A DNA stretch of 64,000 nucleotides from a virus, in the IMG/VR virus record IMGVR_UViG_3300024348_000001, positions 62,001 to 126,000 of that record. One strand, written 5' to 3'. Position 1 is the first letter of the stretch. Every line of letters starts with the position of its first letter. This document shows, piece by piece, positions 56,801 through 64,000 of this stretch. The position numbers and the translations under genes are program-made. The notes beneath the pieces are model-generated. The model was given only the letters and a program-made list of their open reading frames with translations, had not been told where the DNA came from and ran no database searches.

Positions 56801-58070
56801 TCATACCACCAAACACAGGCGTGGCGAAAGCACCTGAAGAGCGTAATGTTGCGTTGAATGCTAAAGCGTGTTGCGTTGCTGTCATGGCAAACGGCGATTC
56901 AATTCCCAACTGACGGCCATGCACTGCGGCGTCTTGCTGAATCAACATAGCGGTATCTGCACTGATGCCTGCGCTTTTAGCAAGATAATATGTTTGTCGC
57001 ACCGTCTTAGCGAGACGGCCTGCGTCAACTTGTCCCATTGAACCCATAGACATAGCGTCTAACGCCCGCATCAATTCGGGTATAGGTGCATTGGGTTTAC
57101 CTGCGTCGCCAAAAATATCACGCATCGCTGTAATAGCTTCAAGATGCGATTTCAATGACCGCTTTACTTTGTTTGTATCCAATTTCTCCATGAATCCAGC
57201 ATCTTGTGTTGCAGCCTGTGTTAATTTGCTTAAATCGTCTGAACCCATACCGCTAAGATCAACCTGACCATTTTTGCCTTTACGTATGTTCTGCACGCCT
57301 GCTCTTCTAGCCAAAGCTACGGCATCATCGGCAGACATGTTCTTGGTTAAATCCGCCGCAGAAATTGACGGACGGAATGCTGACCCTGCAATCATGCCAC
57401 GCGTCGATAATTCACTGTAAAGAGAACCAAGCTGTCCTGCGGAAATGCCTTTCATTTGTCCGATTTTTTCGTCTGAATAAAAATCCTCCATGATATTTTC
57501 GTTTAAACGTTTAAGCGATTGATTACTCATGCCCATTTGACCGGTAGTTGGATCCAATCTATAGCGCCCAGCTGACGCCATGCGTTGCTGCATAATCATT
57601 GCAGAACCACGCCGACCGTGAAGTTGGTCAATCACATCCCCGAACATAGGGGCGAGGAAGGGCGAAGCAGAAACGGCTAAATCTGAAATATGCCCGGCGG
57701 CTGTTTTCATCTCTGGCGTGAATGGTTGTCCTGTCAGCAACGCCATACCGCGCATAGTACCCATGAACGAAGATCTGTCTTGCTTAGCTGCATCTGCCTG
57801 CGATTCCTGTAAACGTCTATAGAATTCCTGAGACTGAAGCCTGTCGTACATGTTTTGACCGTGCCCGACACCAATTCCAGCCATTCCAGCTTTTGACATA
57901 ATCGAATTGAATTGAGAACCCAACGCCATTTCAAACATTAATCGCGTCTCAGGGCCACCGGGAAGAGGTAACCCTGACATGGATGATGAAAACTGTGGCG
58001 CTAAATTGGAAGCCAGCGGCGCATAACTTGCTCCCATGCCGAGAATATTAGTTATGCTTTGTGGGTCCAT
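53820..58070 (-). CDS. Tape measure protein (1416 aa)
   Basis: Very long, mainly helical, with Ala/Lys/Glu/Gln-rich coiled-coil segments throughout the C-terminal half (e.g. KKQMKFKPNTKEYKDLQKEI). N-terminal 300 residues are more globular, with Met/Gly/Gln-rich helices. It lies directly after the tail assembly genes, the universal tape-measure position. At roughly 1.5 angstrom per residue it would match a tail of about 210 nm, the tape-measure rule. It starts at ATG overlapping the preceding stop (TAATG). Confidence 0.8.
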   Translation of the reverse strand: MDPQSITNILGMGASYAPLASNLAPQFSSSMSGLPLPGGPETRLMFEMALGSQFNSIMSKAGMAGIGVGHGQNMYDRLQSQEFYRRLQESQADAAKQDRSSFMGTMRGMALLTGQPFTPEMKTAAGHISDLAVSASPFLAPMFGDVIDQLHGRRGSAMIMQQRMASAGRYRLDPTTGQMGMSNQSLKRLNENIMEDFYSDEKIGQMKGISAGQLGSLYSELSTRGMIAGSAFRPSISAADLTKNMSADDAVALARRAGVQNIRKGKNGQVDLSGMGSDDLSKLTQAATQDAGFMEKLDTNKVKRSLKSHLEAITAMRDIFGDAGKPNAPIPELMRALDAMSMGSMGQVDAGRLAKTVRQTYYLAKSAGISADTAMLIQQDAAVHGRQLGIESPFAMTATQHALAFNATLRSSGAFATPVFGGMTEAQMTQFGRKLTTQGIASNLGTRFGTLARMRDAMDGKVAGTDLGGVLEAIQNNETFATIGGRKVDLTKLTNQQVEQIGVNAGLSKSTIANMLTQKPQAREALDRNPELAAYVRETAQPAEVGRTLTRSAVASLGAGLRPYGISGTQLSGLATNVVAKMRELTPDDYNQMPDFEKNMARIIEEQLPANVRNALPKNPEQRQAALRMLATSVIGNMDKTTMKGMNAKLQNVLTTTDPRVLAETRSRQQYEKIQDVARSTMSGVTGDSMLRSIVDAVKNTKEGDPDAGMKIIGAALGGIDIATIREKLGAPVEEMGKVQQEIEDLAKKQMKFKPNTKEYKDLQKEIDVKQTALKGAVDKLQKGAAAVGAVSTTGITNADMDAATEASKRSSTLSVTMGGMFGVNQNITADEIEKYKTDITANVKKQASAVLMDPKATPEQKATATKQIDDIAAGKFKVSDAAARKGISDERARMVKEPITEAEIDALLKTDAAKGSTRKEASDFLMMQKRAAALGITEADIEEHLGHRRAIDVVPDTLASKQESMIALMTYNEFRVSDAEINKEMTKNNVRDPEQARTNILKQRQKEKSEKFDEFRKTDAGAHMKKLEDEDKANLRNMIDKLREPLAVLKMGKGALDTAAELEGIQQKMTNLAADFSGGDMAKFRAGIFTEDVISDPKKSQAAVEAQQEMANLNKQRDAVLKGMRGANVGKDAKEIRMKTAALKAAGVDVKGTTLEEINKQIAGLDAGAKNKFQTEYADTEKLEKFDEKDVALIKETGNDKLSKEQKIKLDKSIEARAKVLGMDPAELRRLYDKRRPELEKAAEAEKLQGLKNSEVADRFKGLAMPELSADGRKKLDELLGGENGANVKQELIGFIGAKERLQTVGKDKKKNLDEIQKAYDEGMKKGDMADFTKEFGVRAIDDIKTMNRVVKKGAKEEDFLKSLEQAKQRPDAKAADPKKELVVKGELSGKFEIVGNQLQGKNLQINNGRGAMDA

Positions 58071-58579
58071 TACGTCTTACCTCGTGGTCTTGGAATTTTC
58101 TGAGTAAGTCTTTGTTCCAATTCCTGTACCTGTTGTGCCGCATCAACTCCTGCTTGTTTGGTTTGCATCAACTCCTCTCGTTGCTTATCCGCAGCAGCCT
58201 TGTACTTAGCGACAACGGCAGGATCGTTAGGGTCTCCAAACTCTTGCGTAAACGCTTCTACGAGCGTTTGCTTAGTAACAGCTGCACTGTCCTTGGTTTG
58301 CCAAGGGCGCATAATACTTATCATATCCTGAAACAGGTCTCTGGCCTGCGTCTGCACCGACTTGAACGAATCCTTTTCCAGACTGCTGTTAGATATAAGT
58401 GCGCACTGGTGATTGTGTAACACTTTCAACAAATCAAGTTCGTCCAACGATGCCATGGCTTGCACCAAAGGCATTGTTCTTGCCCACCACGAAGAATCAT
58501 TAATTTGACAAGTTTCCGGCTTTATAATGCCGCGCAGAAACGCCCGAGTAATCAGGACGGCGTTTCTGTCTGTTTCCAA
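58070..58579 (-). CDS. Tail assembly chaperone, frameshift-dependent C-terminal part (169 codons)
   Basis: This frame has no convincing start of its own: its first codon is TTG immediately after the slippery sequence AAATTTT in the upstream gene, and the frames are exactly -1. The encoded part is helical and acidic with Gln/Lys-rich C-terminus. It is expected to be made only as a fusion of about 487 residues (318 upstream codons plus 169). This fits the gpG/gpGT pair of lambda and its relatives, which guides the tape measure. Confidence 0.8.
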   Translation of the reverse strand: METDRNAVLITRAFLRGIIKPETCQINDSSWWARTMPLVQAMASLDELDLLKVLHNHQCALISNSSLEKDSFKSVQTQARDLFQDMISIMRPWQTKDSAAVTKQTLVEAFTQEFGDPNDPAVVAKYKAAADKQREELMQTKQAGVDAAQQVQELEQRLTQKIPRPRGKT

Positions 58580-58585
58580 AAATTT
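58535..58585 (-). promoter_or_regulatory. Programmed -1 frameshift signal
   Basis: The heptamer A AAT TTT occupies 58585-58579, in frame with the upstream gene (codons GCA AAT TTT). Ten bases later a perfect 10-bp stem CAGAAACGCC / GGCGTTTCTG (58568-58559 and 58544-58535) with a 14-base loop contains the zero-frame stop TGA. Shifting back one base continues exactly into the downstream frame. Confidence 0.85.
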
Positions 58586-59532
58586 GCGTTGTCTACCATC
58601 GCCTCCAACTGCGTAACCATGCGGTTAAAATCACGGCACGTCGAGGCAACTACGCGGTGAAGAGATTCTGTTTGAAAAATCTCAGCCGTCATATATTCTT
58701 CGACGATACCTAACCCACGATCGTCAGGTGCAAGGGTTTCTGGTAACTCCCAAAACGTTGTAGCCGTCTTGTTAGTCTTGGGAGTAAAACCTTCAGGAAA
58801 CTCAAACGAAAAACCATTAGTGTTCTTGGTCTTAATTTCAACGAGCTGTAAGTAAAAACGATACCTGTTAACAACTTCGTACAGATCCCCTTGAAATTTA
58901 ATCTTGCCTTCGTTGACGTCATACACAATTTGCTCGTAACACGTATCAATTTCTTTGGGGCGCAATGACCGGAACGTAACAAACAATTCCCCGTTAAATA
59001 AACTGTACCGTTTAACAAAAGGTTTATTTGCCAACATAGCCGTGATGAACTTGAGCTTGTCGTCATACGTTGGCTCAGGGCCATTTCTTAGGGTCAAATC
59101 CCACGCACAACGCGGGCAAACAGTAATTGGTGTATCAATCCCTGTTTCATTGCTGTCTGGTCCTAAGACATTAAGCGGCGTAGGTTCAGGTATTGGAGAT
59201 GCAGGTGCAGGTTCGGGCGTATCGTTTTCAATGGTTATATTTGTACTTCCGCCTAAGTTACTAAGTGATTTTCTAATTTCAGCCATTTTTTCGGGAGACA
59301 AATCTGCAACGGCAATCGGTTCAGGCGGTATAAATTTACCAGCGTTAGGCGTAGGTGTTTGTGCCATACGCGTTTTTTCTTCTGCCATAATCTCGGCAAT
59401 ATTTCCAGTTATCTCGTCGGTTTTCGTAGATACAATTGTTTCAGTTGGAACAGCCGCAGGTGGCAAATTCTTACCACCTGTGACGCGTGCCAGCAATTCT
59501 TGCTGACGATTCAGGTTAATCGACTTACCCAT
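58552..59532 (-). CDS. Tail assembly chaperone, zero-frame product (326 aa)
   Basis: The N-terminal 130 residues are Pro/Thr/Glu-rich and probably disordered, with a CPRCAW motif near the boundary. The second half is helical and acidic (DDKLKFITAMLANKPFVKRYSLFNGELFVTF). In tailed phages such proteins bind the tape measure and tail tube. It ends 20 codons beyond the shift site region at TGA 58552-58554. The gene sits between the spike-like gene and the tape measure. Confidence 0.65.
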   Translation of the reverse strand: MGKSINLNRQQELLARVTGGKNLPPAAVPTETIVSTKTDEITGNIAEIMAEEKTRMAQTPTPNAGKFIPPEPIAVADLSPEKMAEIRKSLSNLGGSTNITIENDTPEPAPASPIPEPTPLNVLGPDSNETGIDTPITVCPRCAWDLTLRNGPEPTYDDKLKFITAMLANKPFVKRYSLFNGELFVTFRSLRPKEIDTCYEQIVYDVNEGKIKFQGDLYEVVNRYRFYLQLVEIKTKNTNGFSFEFPEGFTPKTNKTATTFWELPETLAPDDRGLGIVEEYMTAEIFQTESLHRVVASTCRDFNRMVTQLEAMVDNANFWKQTETPS

Positions 59533-59539
59533 GTAAACC

Positions 59540-62335
59540 TCACCCTATTTGGAGAAAACCTTCTTCCATCGTTACGTTCTGTATATTACCCAATTCAGGC
59601 TCGTCGTAAACCCCCGACGCCCGAGACGCTGCATTTCCTGTTGCTGTATCTAACAAGCCTCCACCTATGGCTATCATAAAATTTTCTTCCTCTTTCCACG
59701 CTTTACGCCCGGGCCACGGATACAAGTCTACACCTTGATATGACACGGGATTTTCAATCCAGCTTTCACCGCCAGTACCAAGACCCAACGATACAAATTT
59801 TTCCCAACGACGCTGATCCCACAACATATTTGCGGTTTTATACTGGTTTTGATCTTCGGTATCTCGATAACTAAATTGCATATTTTTAATTGTGGTGTCG
59901 TTGCCAAGTTGTCTGTCTTGGTAATACGACTGCACAAAATACGTGTCGTGCATTTCTTTACCTGCATCTTTAAATGCGGCTACGGCATCTGCTTGAGGCT
60001 TGGTAATGTCATCCAAAGCACCAGATAACGTGTCTGGAACTTTTCCAACCATACCCGCCTTAGACTGGGCAAAAGTTTTAAGCGTTGCAATGCTGCCTTT
60101 AGCGTATACGCCGCCAGTTGTAAAAATGCTTTTGTTGTCGCCGTAATTAGTAATGTTGCCCCCAACTAATAGGTTTACTGGAAGGATTGCGCTGGTTGCG
60201 TTAAAACTATACGCAAAATTAACGGTACTGTCTTCGTTGGACGGACCTATAAGGAAATCAACGCTTTTATTGCAGAATACAGCTACACGACTACCGTAGA
60301 AATTAATTTGACTGCGTCCTTTGTCAGCGTCCAAATTGATTTGTTTATCCGCTGCCGAACGCAAATACACGTCTCCGCCATATGCAGCAACTACGCTGTC
60401 GGGAGCTTTAAATACAATTCCATTTGAAACAACGTCTTGGCCAATGTTGTTTTCGTATTCTTGCAACGAGCCCATTCCCTTGCACTCAACAAGTACACCG
60501 CCTTGGCCGCCATTACCTGCCAACATGTGCAAATTGCGTTGTGCTTTAATACGCACGTCGTTATCAGATGCAGAAATGTCTACAGAAGTTTTAGCTCTCA
60601 ACACAATCTGATTACCCATAACAACTATGTTTCTTCCGGGTACCAGTTCAATATCCCCAGCACATTCCAATCGAATTTTACCGCCAACCATTTTGATTGC
60701 AGAACCAAAACCGTCGGCTAAAACAACACCGCCATCTTCGAGGAAACACAAGAAAGACGTTGTTTGATAGTACAAGACCTCGGCGTAACGATGATCGATA
60801 CGCATAGAGCGAGGAGACACCGGTGACATGGTGTTAGCCCCGCCCAATTCTGCAAAATTCAAATTGTCCTGCACTTGTGTAAACGTAGTGCCTTCCGATT
60901 CTTCCCGTACCCGGTAATCGTTCTTGTGGTAATGGAAGGGATGCACGCGTTTCCAATTAACTGCATAAGCGATTAATTCATCTACGCCCATAACCCGACG
61001 AATGCTTGGATTGTCGTCAGGTACGCGTACATCGCCGACACGATGTTGTGTTGCGTTACCGAAGTAACCTGAATACCGATAATTATCCGCTTTAGCGTCG
61101 TCGCCAGTACCGTCAGCTGCATCTTTGCGCTGCTCCGCAATTGGCATGTTAACACGCCGACCTATCATGACGGATTTGGCGCTAAATAAATGGTACGATC
61201 CGTCTAATCCAATCCATTCCTCAAACACGCCCTCAGGTGAACGTGCAGAAAGTGTATTTTTTCCGTCAAAAAGTGGTACGGCAACTTCACGCACATGTCC
61301 CTGTCCTAGATATCCGCCGTATTCGCGGTAACGGTAGAATGGGCGGGAATCGGCCGTGTCTTCTGTGGCACGTGACTCCGTCGTCTCGGGTTTACCGCTT
61401 ACGTCATATGGCGCATACGGCCACGCCCCTTTGTCAGGATCATCTTGCCGTTTAAACGCATCAGCATTATTTAAACCGTCAGTGTAGTCACTACCAATTT
61501 GCGTATCAGGACGTGACAATCCCAGCGCTTCCCACGGATACGTGGCTACGCCCGCAACAAAAGTAGATTCGCCTTCATCGTTACCTGTATCAAGTTCGTA
61601 GGTTGCGGATTCTACCAATAACTGCTGTCCTGCGATACGTAAGTGGCTATCGATCAACGAGCCCCAAATACCGCACATTTCGTTAACACGTAATTGGAAC
61701 ATGTAGTCATCAAGCGAAAATAACAAACCTGTAGCGGTACTAAACACCTTTTCTTGCGACGTTAGGTCTCGAGGACGGCCTGCTGAAAAATCAAGCGCAC
61801 TGGCGGCGTTTAAAAGACGTTGCACGGGATACGAATGCACTTGCTCTTGAAACATGCCCGACATTCCGCCTTGACTGATAAAGTCGGAATAATTTTTACC
61901 TTGAGTTAAATCTTCTAACTTTTTGACGGGATACACCGAAGGAATAGAACCAATAATATAACCAAATGGTGAATTTCGAGGCGTATATACCAAAACCGTT
62001 GAGCCAGCAGGATACACCGTTGCATCACGTACACCAAACGGCATAAAACTAGCCGTACTGAGCGAACAACAACGCATCACACCGCGACTATCGTTTAATT
62101 GAACGCGATGCCACCCCAGATAAGGAATAGTGTGCGCAACAACACCGATAATGAGAGATTGACTGCCAAGTACATTGTGTTGTGTCTGCAAAACTCGATT
62201 AACGTCTCGCGCGTTAGCGTGAGGACTAATAAACATAGCCTCTAAGTTACGAAGCGCAGAGTCTAGTTGAGGTACGCTGGAATTGTTGTTATTACCGAAA
62301 ATATTGTCAGTCGCACCAAGATGCGAGTCATTCAT
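59540..62335 (-). CDS. Large baseplate/spike-like virion protein (931 aa)
   Basis: Near the start, SLIIGVVAHTIPYLGWHRVQLNDSRG resembles an OB-fold entry strand of hub/spike proteins such as gp5. The middle has Gly/Asp-rich beta stretches (GGKIRLECAGDIELVPGRNIVVMGNQIVL...VDISASDNDVRIKAQRN) typical of a triangular beta-helix spike. The C-terminus is mixed. It lies between tail tube and tail assembly genes. I infer a central spike or cell-puncturing protein; the enzyme motifs of gp5 lysozyme are not seen. Confidence 0.6.
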   Translation of the reverse strand: MNDSHLGATDNIFGNNNNSSVPQLDSALRNLEAMFISPHANARDVNRVLQTQHNVLGSQSLIIGVVAHTIPYLGWHRVQLNDSRGVMRCCSLSTASFMPFGVRDATVYPAGSTVLVYTPRNSPFGYIIGSIPSVYPVKKLEDLTQGKNYSDFISQGGMSGMFQEQVHSYPVQRLLNAASALDFSAGRPRDLTSQEKVFSTATGLLFSLDDYMFQLRVNEMCGIWGSLIDSHLRIAGQQLLVESATYELDTGNDEGESTFVAGVATYPWEALGLSRPDTQIGSDYTDGLNNADAFKRQDDPDKGAWPYAPYDVSGKPETTESRATEDTADSRPFYRYREYGGYLGQGHVREVAVPLFDGKNTLSARSPEGVFEEWIGLDGSYHLFSAKSVMIGRRVNMPIAEQRKDAADGTGDDAKADNYRYSGYFGNATQHRVGDVRVPDDNPSIRRVMGVDELIAYAVNWKRVHPFHYHKNDYRVREESEGTTFTQVQDNLNFAELGGANTMSPVSPRSMRIDHRYAEVLYYQTTSFLCFLEDGGVVLADGFGSAIKMVGGKIRLECAGDIELVPGRNIVVMGNQIVLRAKTSVDISASDNDVRIKAQRNLHMLAGNGGQGGVLVECKGMGSLQEYENNIGQDVVSNGIVFKAPDSVVAAYGGDVYLRSAADKQINLDADKGRSQINFYGSRVAVFCNKSVDFLIGPSNEDSTVNFAYSFNATSAILPVNLLVGGNITNYGDNKSIFTTGGVYAKGSIATLKTFAQSKAGMVGKVPDTLSGALDDITKPQADAVAAFKDAGKEMHDTYFVQSYYQDRQLGNDTTIKNMQFSYRDTEDQNQYKTANMLWDQRRWEKFVSLGLGTGGESWIENPVSYQGVDLYPWPGRKAWKEEENFMIAIGGGLLDTATGNAASRASGVYDEPELGNIQNVTMEEGFLQIG

Positions 62336-62366
62336 GCAACACCATATAGATCAGGATAAAGGAAAA

Positions 62367-62390
62367 CCCCGTGGTAATAATACCACGGGG
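62367..62390 (-). terminator. Strong intrinsic terminator after the tail tube gene
   Basis: CCCCGTGGTA (62367-62376) and TACCACGGGG (62381-62390) form a perfect 10-bp stem with loop ATAA. On the minus strand TTTTCCTTT follows. It lies 28 bases beyond the tail tube stop. Confidence 0.85.
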
Positions 62391-62417
62391 CGCATAATAA
62401 GTAACAAACTTTTAAAC

Positions 62418-62894
62418 TTAGTCGCCGGTGTAAGACAGGTCGGCAAACTCAAGTACTGAGTTTTCGTTGATAATCAAGTTCTGCGCCTGCACGCTCATAC
62501 CGATTGAACTGATGACGCATGAATTGAGAAGTACCGAAAACACGCCGCTTGAAACTGCGCCTGCGGCAGGACATTGCGCCGAACCAACATTAAGTGCCAG
62601 TTGTTTTGGCGAGCAAGCATCGCCGTACGCAGCGTAAAAATTGCGTACGGAAAAGTTAAAACCAACGATGTGTGCAACGTTGACGTTGCCCTGTGGCTTG
62701 CCTTCAACGTAATAAACGTTTGCAGCATTACCGGCAACGCCCAATTCGTACACCTTCGTAATTGGACGCTGATATTGCAGAGTCAAGCTCTGCATCATCA
62801 GTCCGCTAAGTCCACCTGCTGCGGTGATAATGCCCTTGTCGGCACGAAAACCGCCCGCATACTGTTGAACTTCACGATTAAAAATATTGGCCAT
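62418..62894 (-). CDS. Tail tube protein (158 aa)
   Basis: Small, beta-rich protein with a helix, starting NIFNREVQQYAGGFRADKG, with a strand LTLQYQRPITKVYELG and FSVLLNSCVISSIGMSVQAQNLIINE near the C-terminus. The position right after the sheath gene, the length (about 160) and high predicted abundance fit a tail tube monomer. It starts after a GGAGG Shine-Dalgarno. Confidence 0.7.
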   Translation of the reverse strand: MANIFNREVQQYAGGFRADKGIITAAGGLSGLMMQSLTLQYQRPITKVYELGVAGNAANVYYVEGKPQGNVNVAHIVGFNFSVRNFYAAYGDACSPKQLALNVGSAQCPAAGAVSSGVFSVLLNSCVISSIGMSVQAQNLIINENSVLEFADLSYTGD

Positions 62895-62922
62895 GTCAAA
62901 CCTCCTGCCGCGGTAATTCGGA

Positions 62923-64000
62923 TCAAACGATCAGACGTACGGCAATGTTGTTGAGGGCATACGGAACCGAAATATTGACCGTGACGTTCAACTTGTCCTT
63001 AAGCAAACTGTCTTGTACAACGGCAAGATCCGCGTACGCAATCAGCACAGGACCCGTAGTTGTGGTATTTACAGTAAATGTATCCAGCGATTCACGCAGC
63101 GCCAAAGATACACGGTTGATGATGTTTTGGTTGATATTGTAGATGCCGATGAATGGATCAAGCACATCGCGTACAGCGTAACTGACATAGTCCACATTAC
63201 GTGTAACCGATTCTTCACGCTGATTGATGTCGGTATATGCACCGGTCGTGAGTGCGTGCCGTGCAAAAATCTGGCCGTTGTTACCGTTCTGCGTCACAAT
63301 GAATACGCCGGAAGCTGCCAACGTATCCAATTGCGCACGGTTGAACTTTACCGTGGTGCGCGCAGCCCGAGAGTAACCAACGATTTCAACGCGAGTCATT
63401 GGTTGCTGTGGAAGCAAGCCGGCAGACAAACCAGCCAAAGACGCTGCAAGGAAATAACCTTCCATGACAGTGCCGCTGGATTCGATCGTGTCAGGCCATA
63501 CTGCGCGAATGCGACGAGAGCCCCAGCTACCAGCATCCAACGCAATTTCAGCCGCTTCAGCTGTTGCACTGAGTGAACGCCAGATTTCAATCTTAGCCGC
63601 GGAATTAACTGGAGCAGCAGGCCCCGAAACAAGTCGCAACTGATCTTCTGACACAACTTCAGCAATTGTGTATTCTGAGTAAGTGACGCCACCAAAACCA
63701 TCGCCTACGTAAACGGCGCGTACAATGTCACCTACACGCACATCGTTGGTGACAAAATTACCATTAGCGTTAGTGTTGCTGACGATAGTGAATTGAGAAC
63801 CTGAAGTGTCAGGATCGTCAACAATCGTAGCCAAGCATTCTTCGCCGTCAGAAGTAGTGGCTGCAATGTGGTTGACTACGGTCGAACCAGCGGACACTAC
63901 AGGAATCTCTGGAATACCTGCGAGGTTTACCCACAGTACGCGCCACAGTCCGCGCTCAGGCGACGACAAAGCCGTTACGTGTGCAGCGTAAAGATCCAAT
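62923..64000 (-). CDS. Tail sheath protein, C-terminal part (truncated by window edge)
   Basis: The frame runs off the right end, so the N-terminus is missing. The WGSRRIRAVWPDTIESSGTVMEGYFLAASLAGLSAG segment, then PMTRVEIVGYSR, and the C-terminal RDVLDPFIGIYNINQNIINRVSLALRESLDTF are typical of tail sheath C-terminal domains. It polymerises around the tube and contracts at infection. It is followed by the tail tube gene, as in all myoviruses. Confidence 0.85.
   Translation of the reverse strand, partial: LDLYAAHVTALSSPERGLWRVLWVNLAGIPEIPVVSAGSTVVNHIAATTSDGEECLATIVDDPDTSGSQFTIVSNTNANGNFVTNDVRVGDIVRAVYVGDGFGGVTYSEYTIAEVVSEDQLRLVSGPAAPVNSAAKIEIWRSLSATAEAAEIALDAGSWGSRRIRAVWPDTIESSGTVMEGYFLAASLAGLSAGLLPQQPMTRVEIVGYSRAARTTVKFNRAQLDTLAASGVFIVTQNGNNGQIFARHALTTGAYTDINQREESVTRNVDYVSYAVRDVLDPFIGIYNINQNIINRVSLALRESLDTFTVNTTTTGPVLIAYADLAVVQDSLLKDKLNVTVNISVPYALNNIAVRLIV

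Noticed and set aside
1-64000. CRISPR array, insertion sequence or integrase
   Set aside because: No evenly spaced repeats with unique spacers, no transposase motif and no integrase were found in the protein set.

Overview
This window is a stretch of a large tailed-phage genome with a contractile (myovirus-type) tail. The direct evidence is a tail sheath gene cut by the right edge, a tail tube, a pair of tail assembly genes joined by a programmed frameshift, a 1416-residue tape measure protein, baseplate proteins (gp25-like and baseplate J-like), a large terminase subunit, a DnaG-like zinc protein and a dCTP deaminase. No portal, capsid, DNA polymerase, rRNA or convincing tRNA is visible. Several proteins recall those of Planctomycetota and their viruses: a papain-like protease next to a small Ig-like secreted protein, runs of Thr/Ser, Cys-rich 'DYTP' proteins, and tail proteins with a TINGV-type motif. 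A planctomycete host is therefore suggested, but this is an inference from remembered sequence style, not proof.

Layout. Nearly all genes lie on the minus strand and are tightly packed, with ATGA or TAATG junctions and good Shine-Dalgarno sequences. Only three genes lie on the plus strand: an Ala-rich helical protein (3426-4577), the terminase (10454-12325) and an unknown protein (13982-15148). Positions 1-10440 hold small accessory genes: zinc ribbons, DUF families, a secreted peptide, an RNA polymerase alpha-CTD-like protein, dCTP deaminase, small membrane proteins, and a repeat-rich noncoding block at 2640-3025. Positions 10454-15148 hold terminase, primase-like protein and the unknown plus-strand gene. 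Positions 15129-25229 hold small genes around a Ycf46-type AAA+ ATPase cluster with DUF2997-like and DUF1257-like partners. Positions 25229-29392 form a glycosylation block with a two-domain glycosyltransferase, a SAM/sugar-tailoring enzyme and two GT2 enzymes. It lies directly next to a mucin-like Ser/Thr-rich protein and an 1100-residue-class repeat protein (29774-35349). Positions 35363-45208 encode tail-tip or fibre-like proteins that share an N-terminal module. Positions 45274-62894 encode the papain-like protease, baseplate, a sigma-70-like protein, hub, tape measure, tail assembly chaperones, spike and tail tube. The sheath gene follows, to the window end.

How it fits together. The right half is one late, virion-building transcription block read leftwards from the sheath, with intrinsic terminators after the tail tube (62367-62390) and at 45228-45250. 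The glycosyltransferases next to Ser/Thr-rich surface proteins suggest that the phage decorates its own virion. The alpha-CTD-like protein and sigma-like protein suggest that it also retargets host RNA polymerase. The Ycf46-like cluster is a conserved but functionally unknown ATPase system carried here by a phage.
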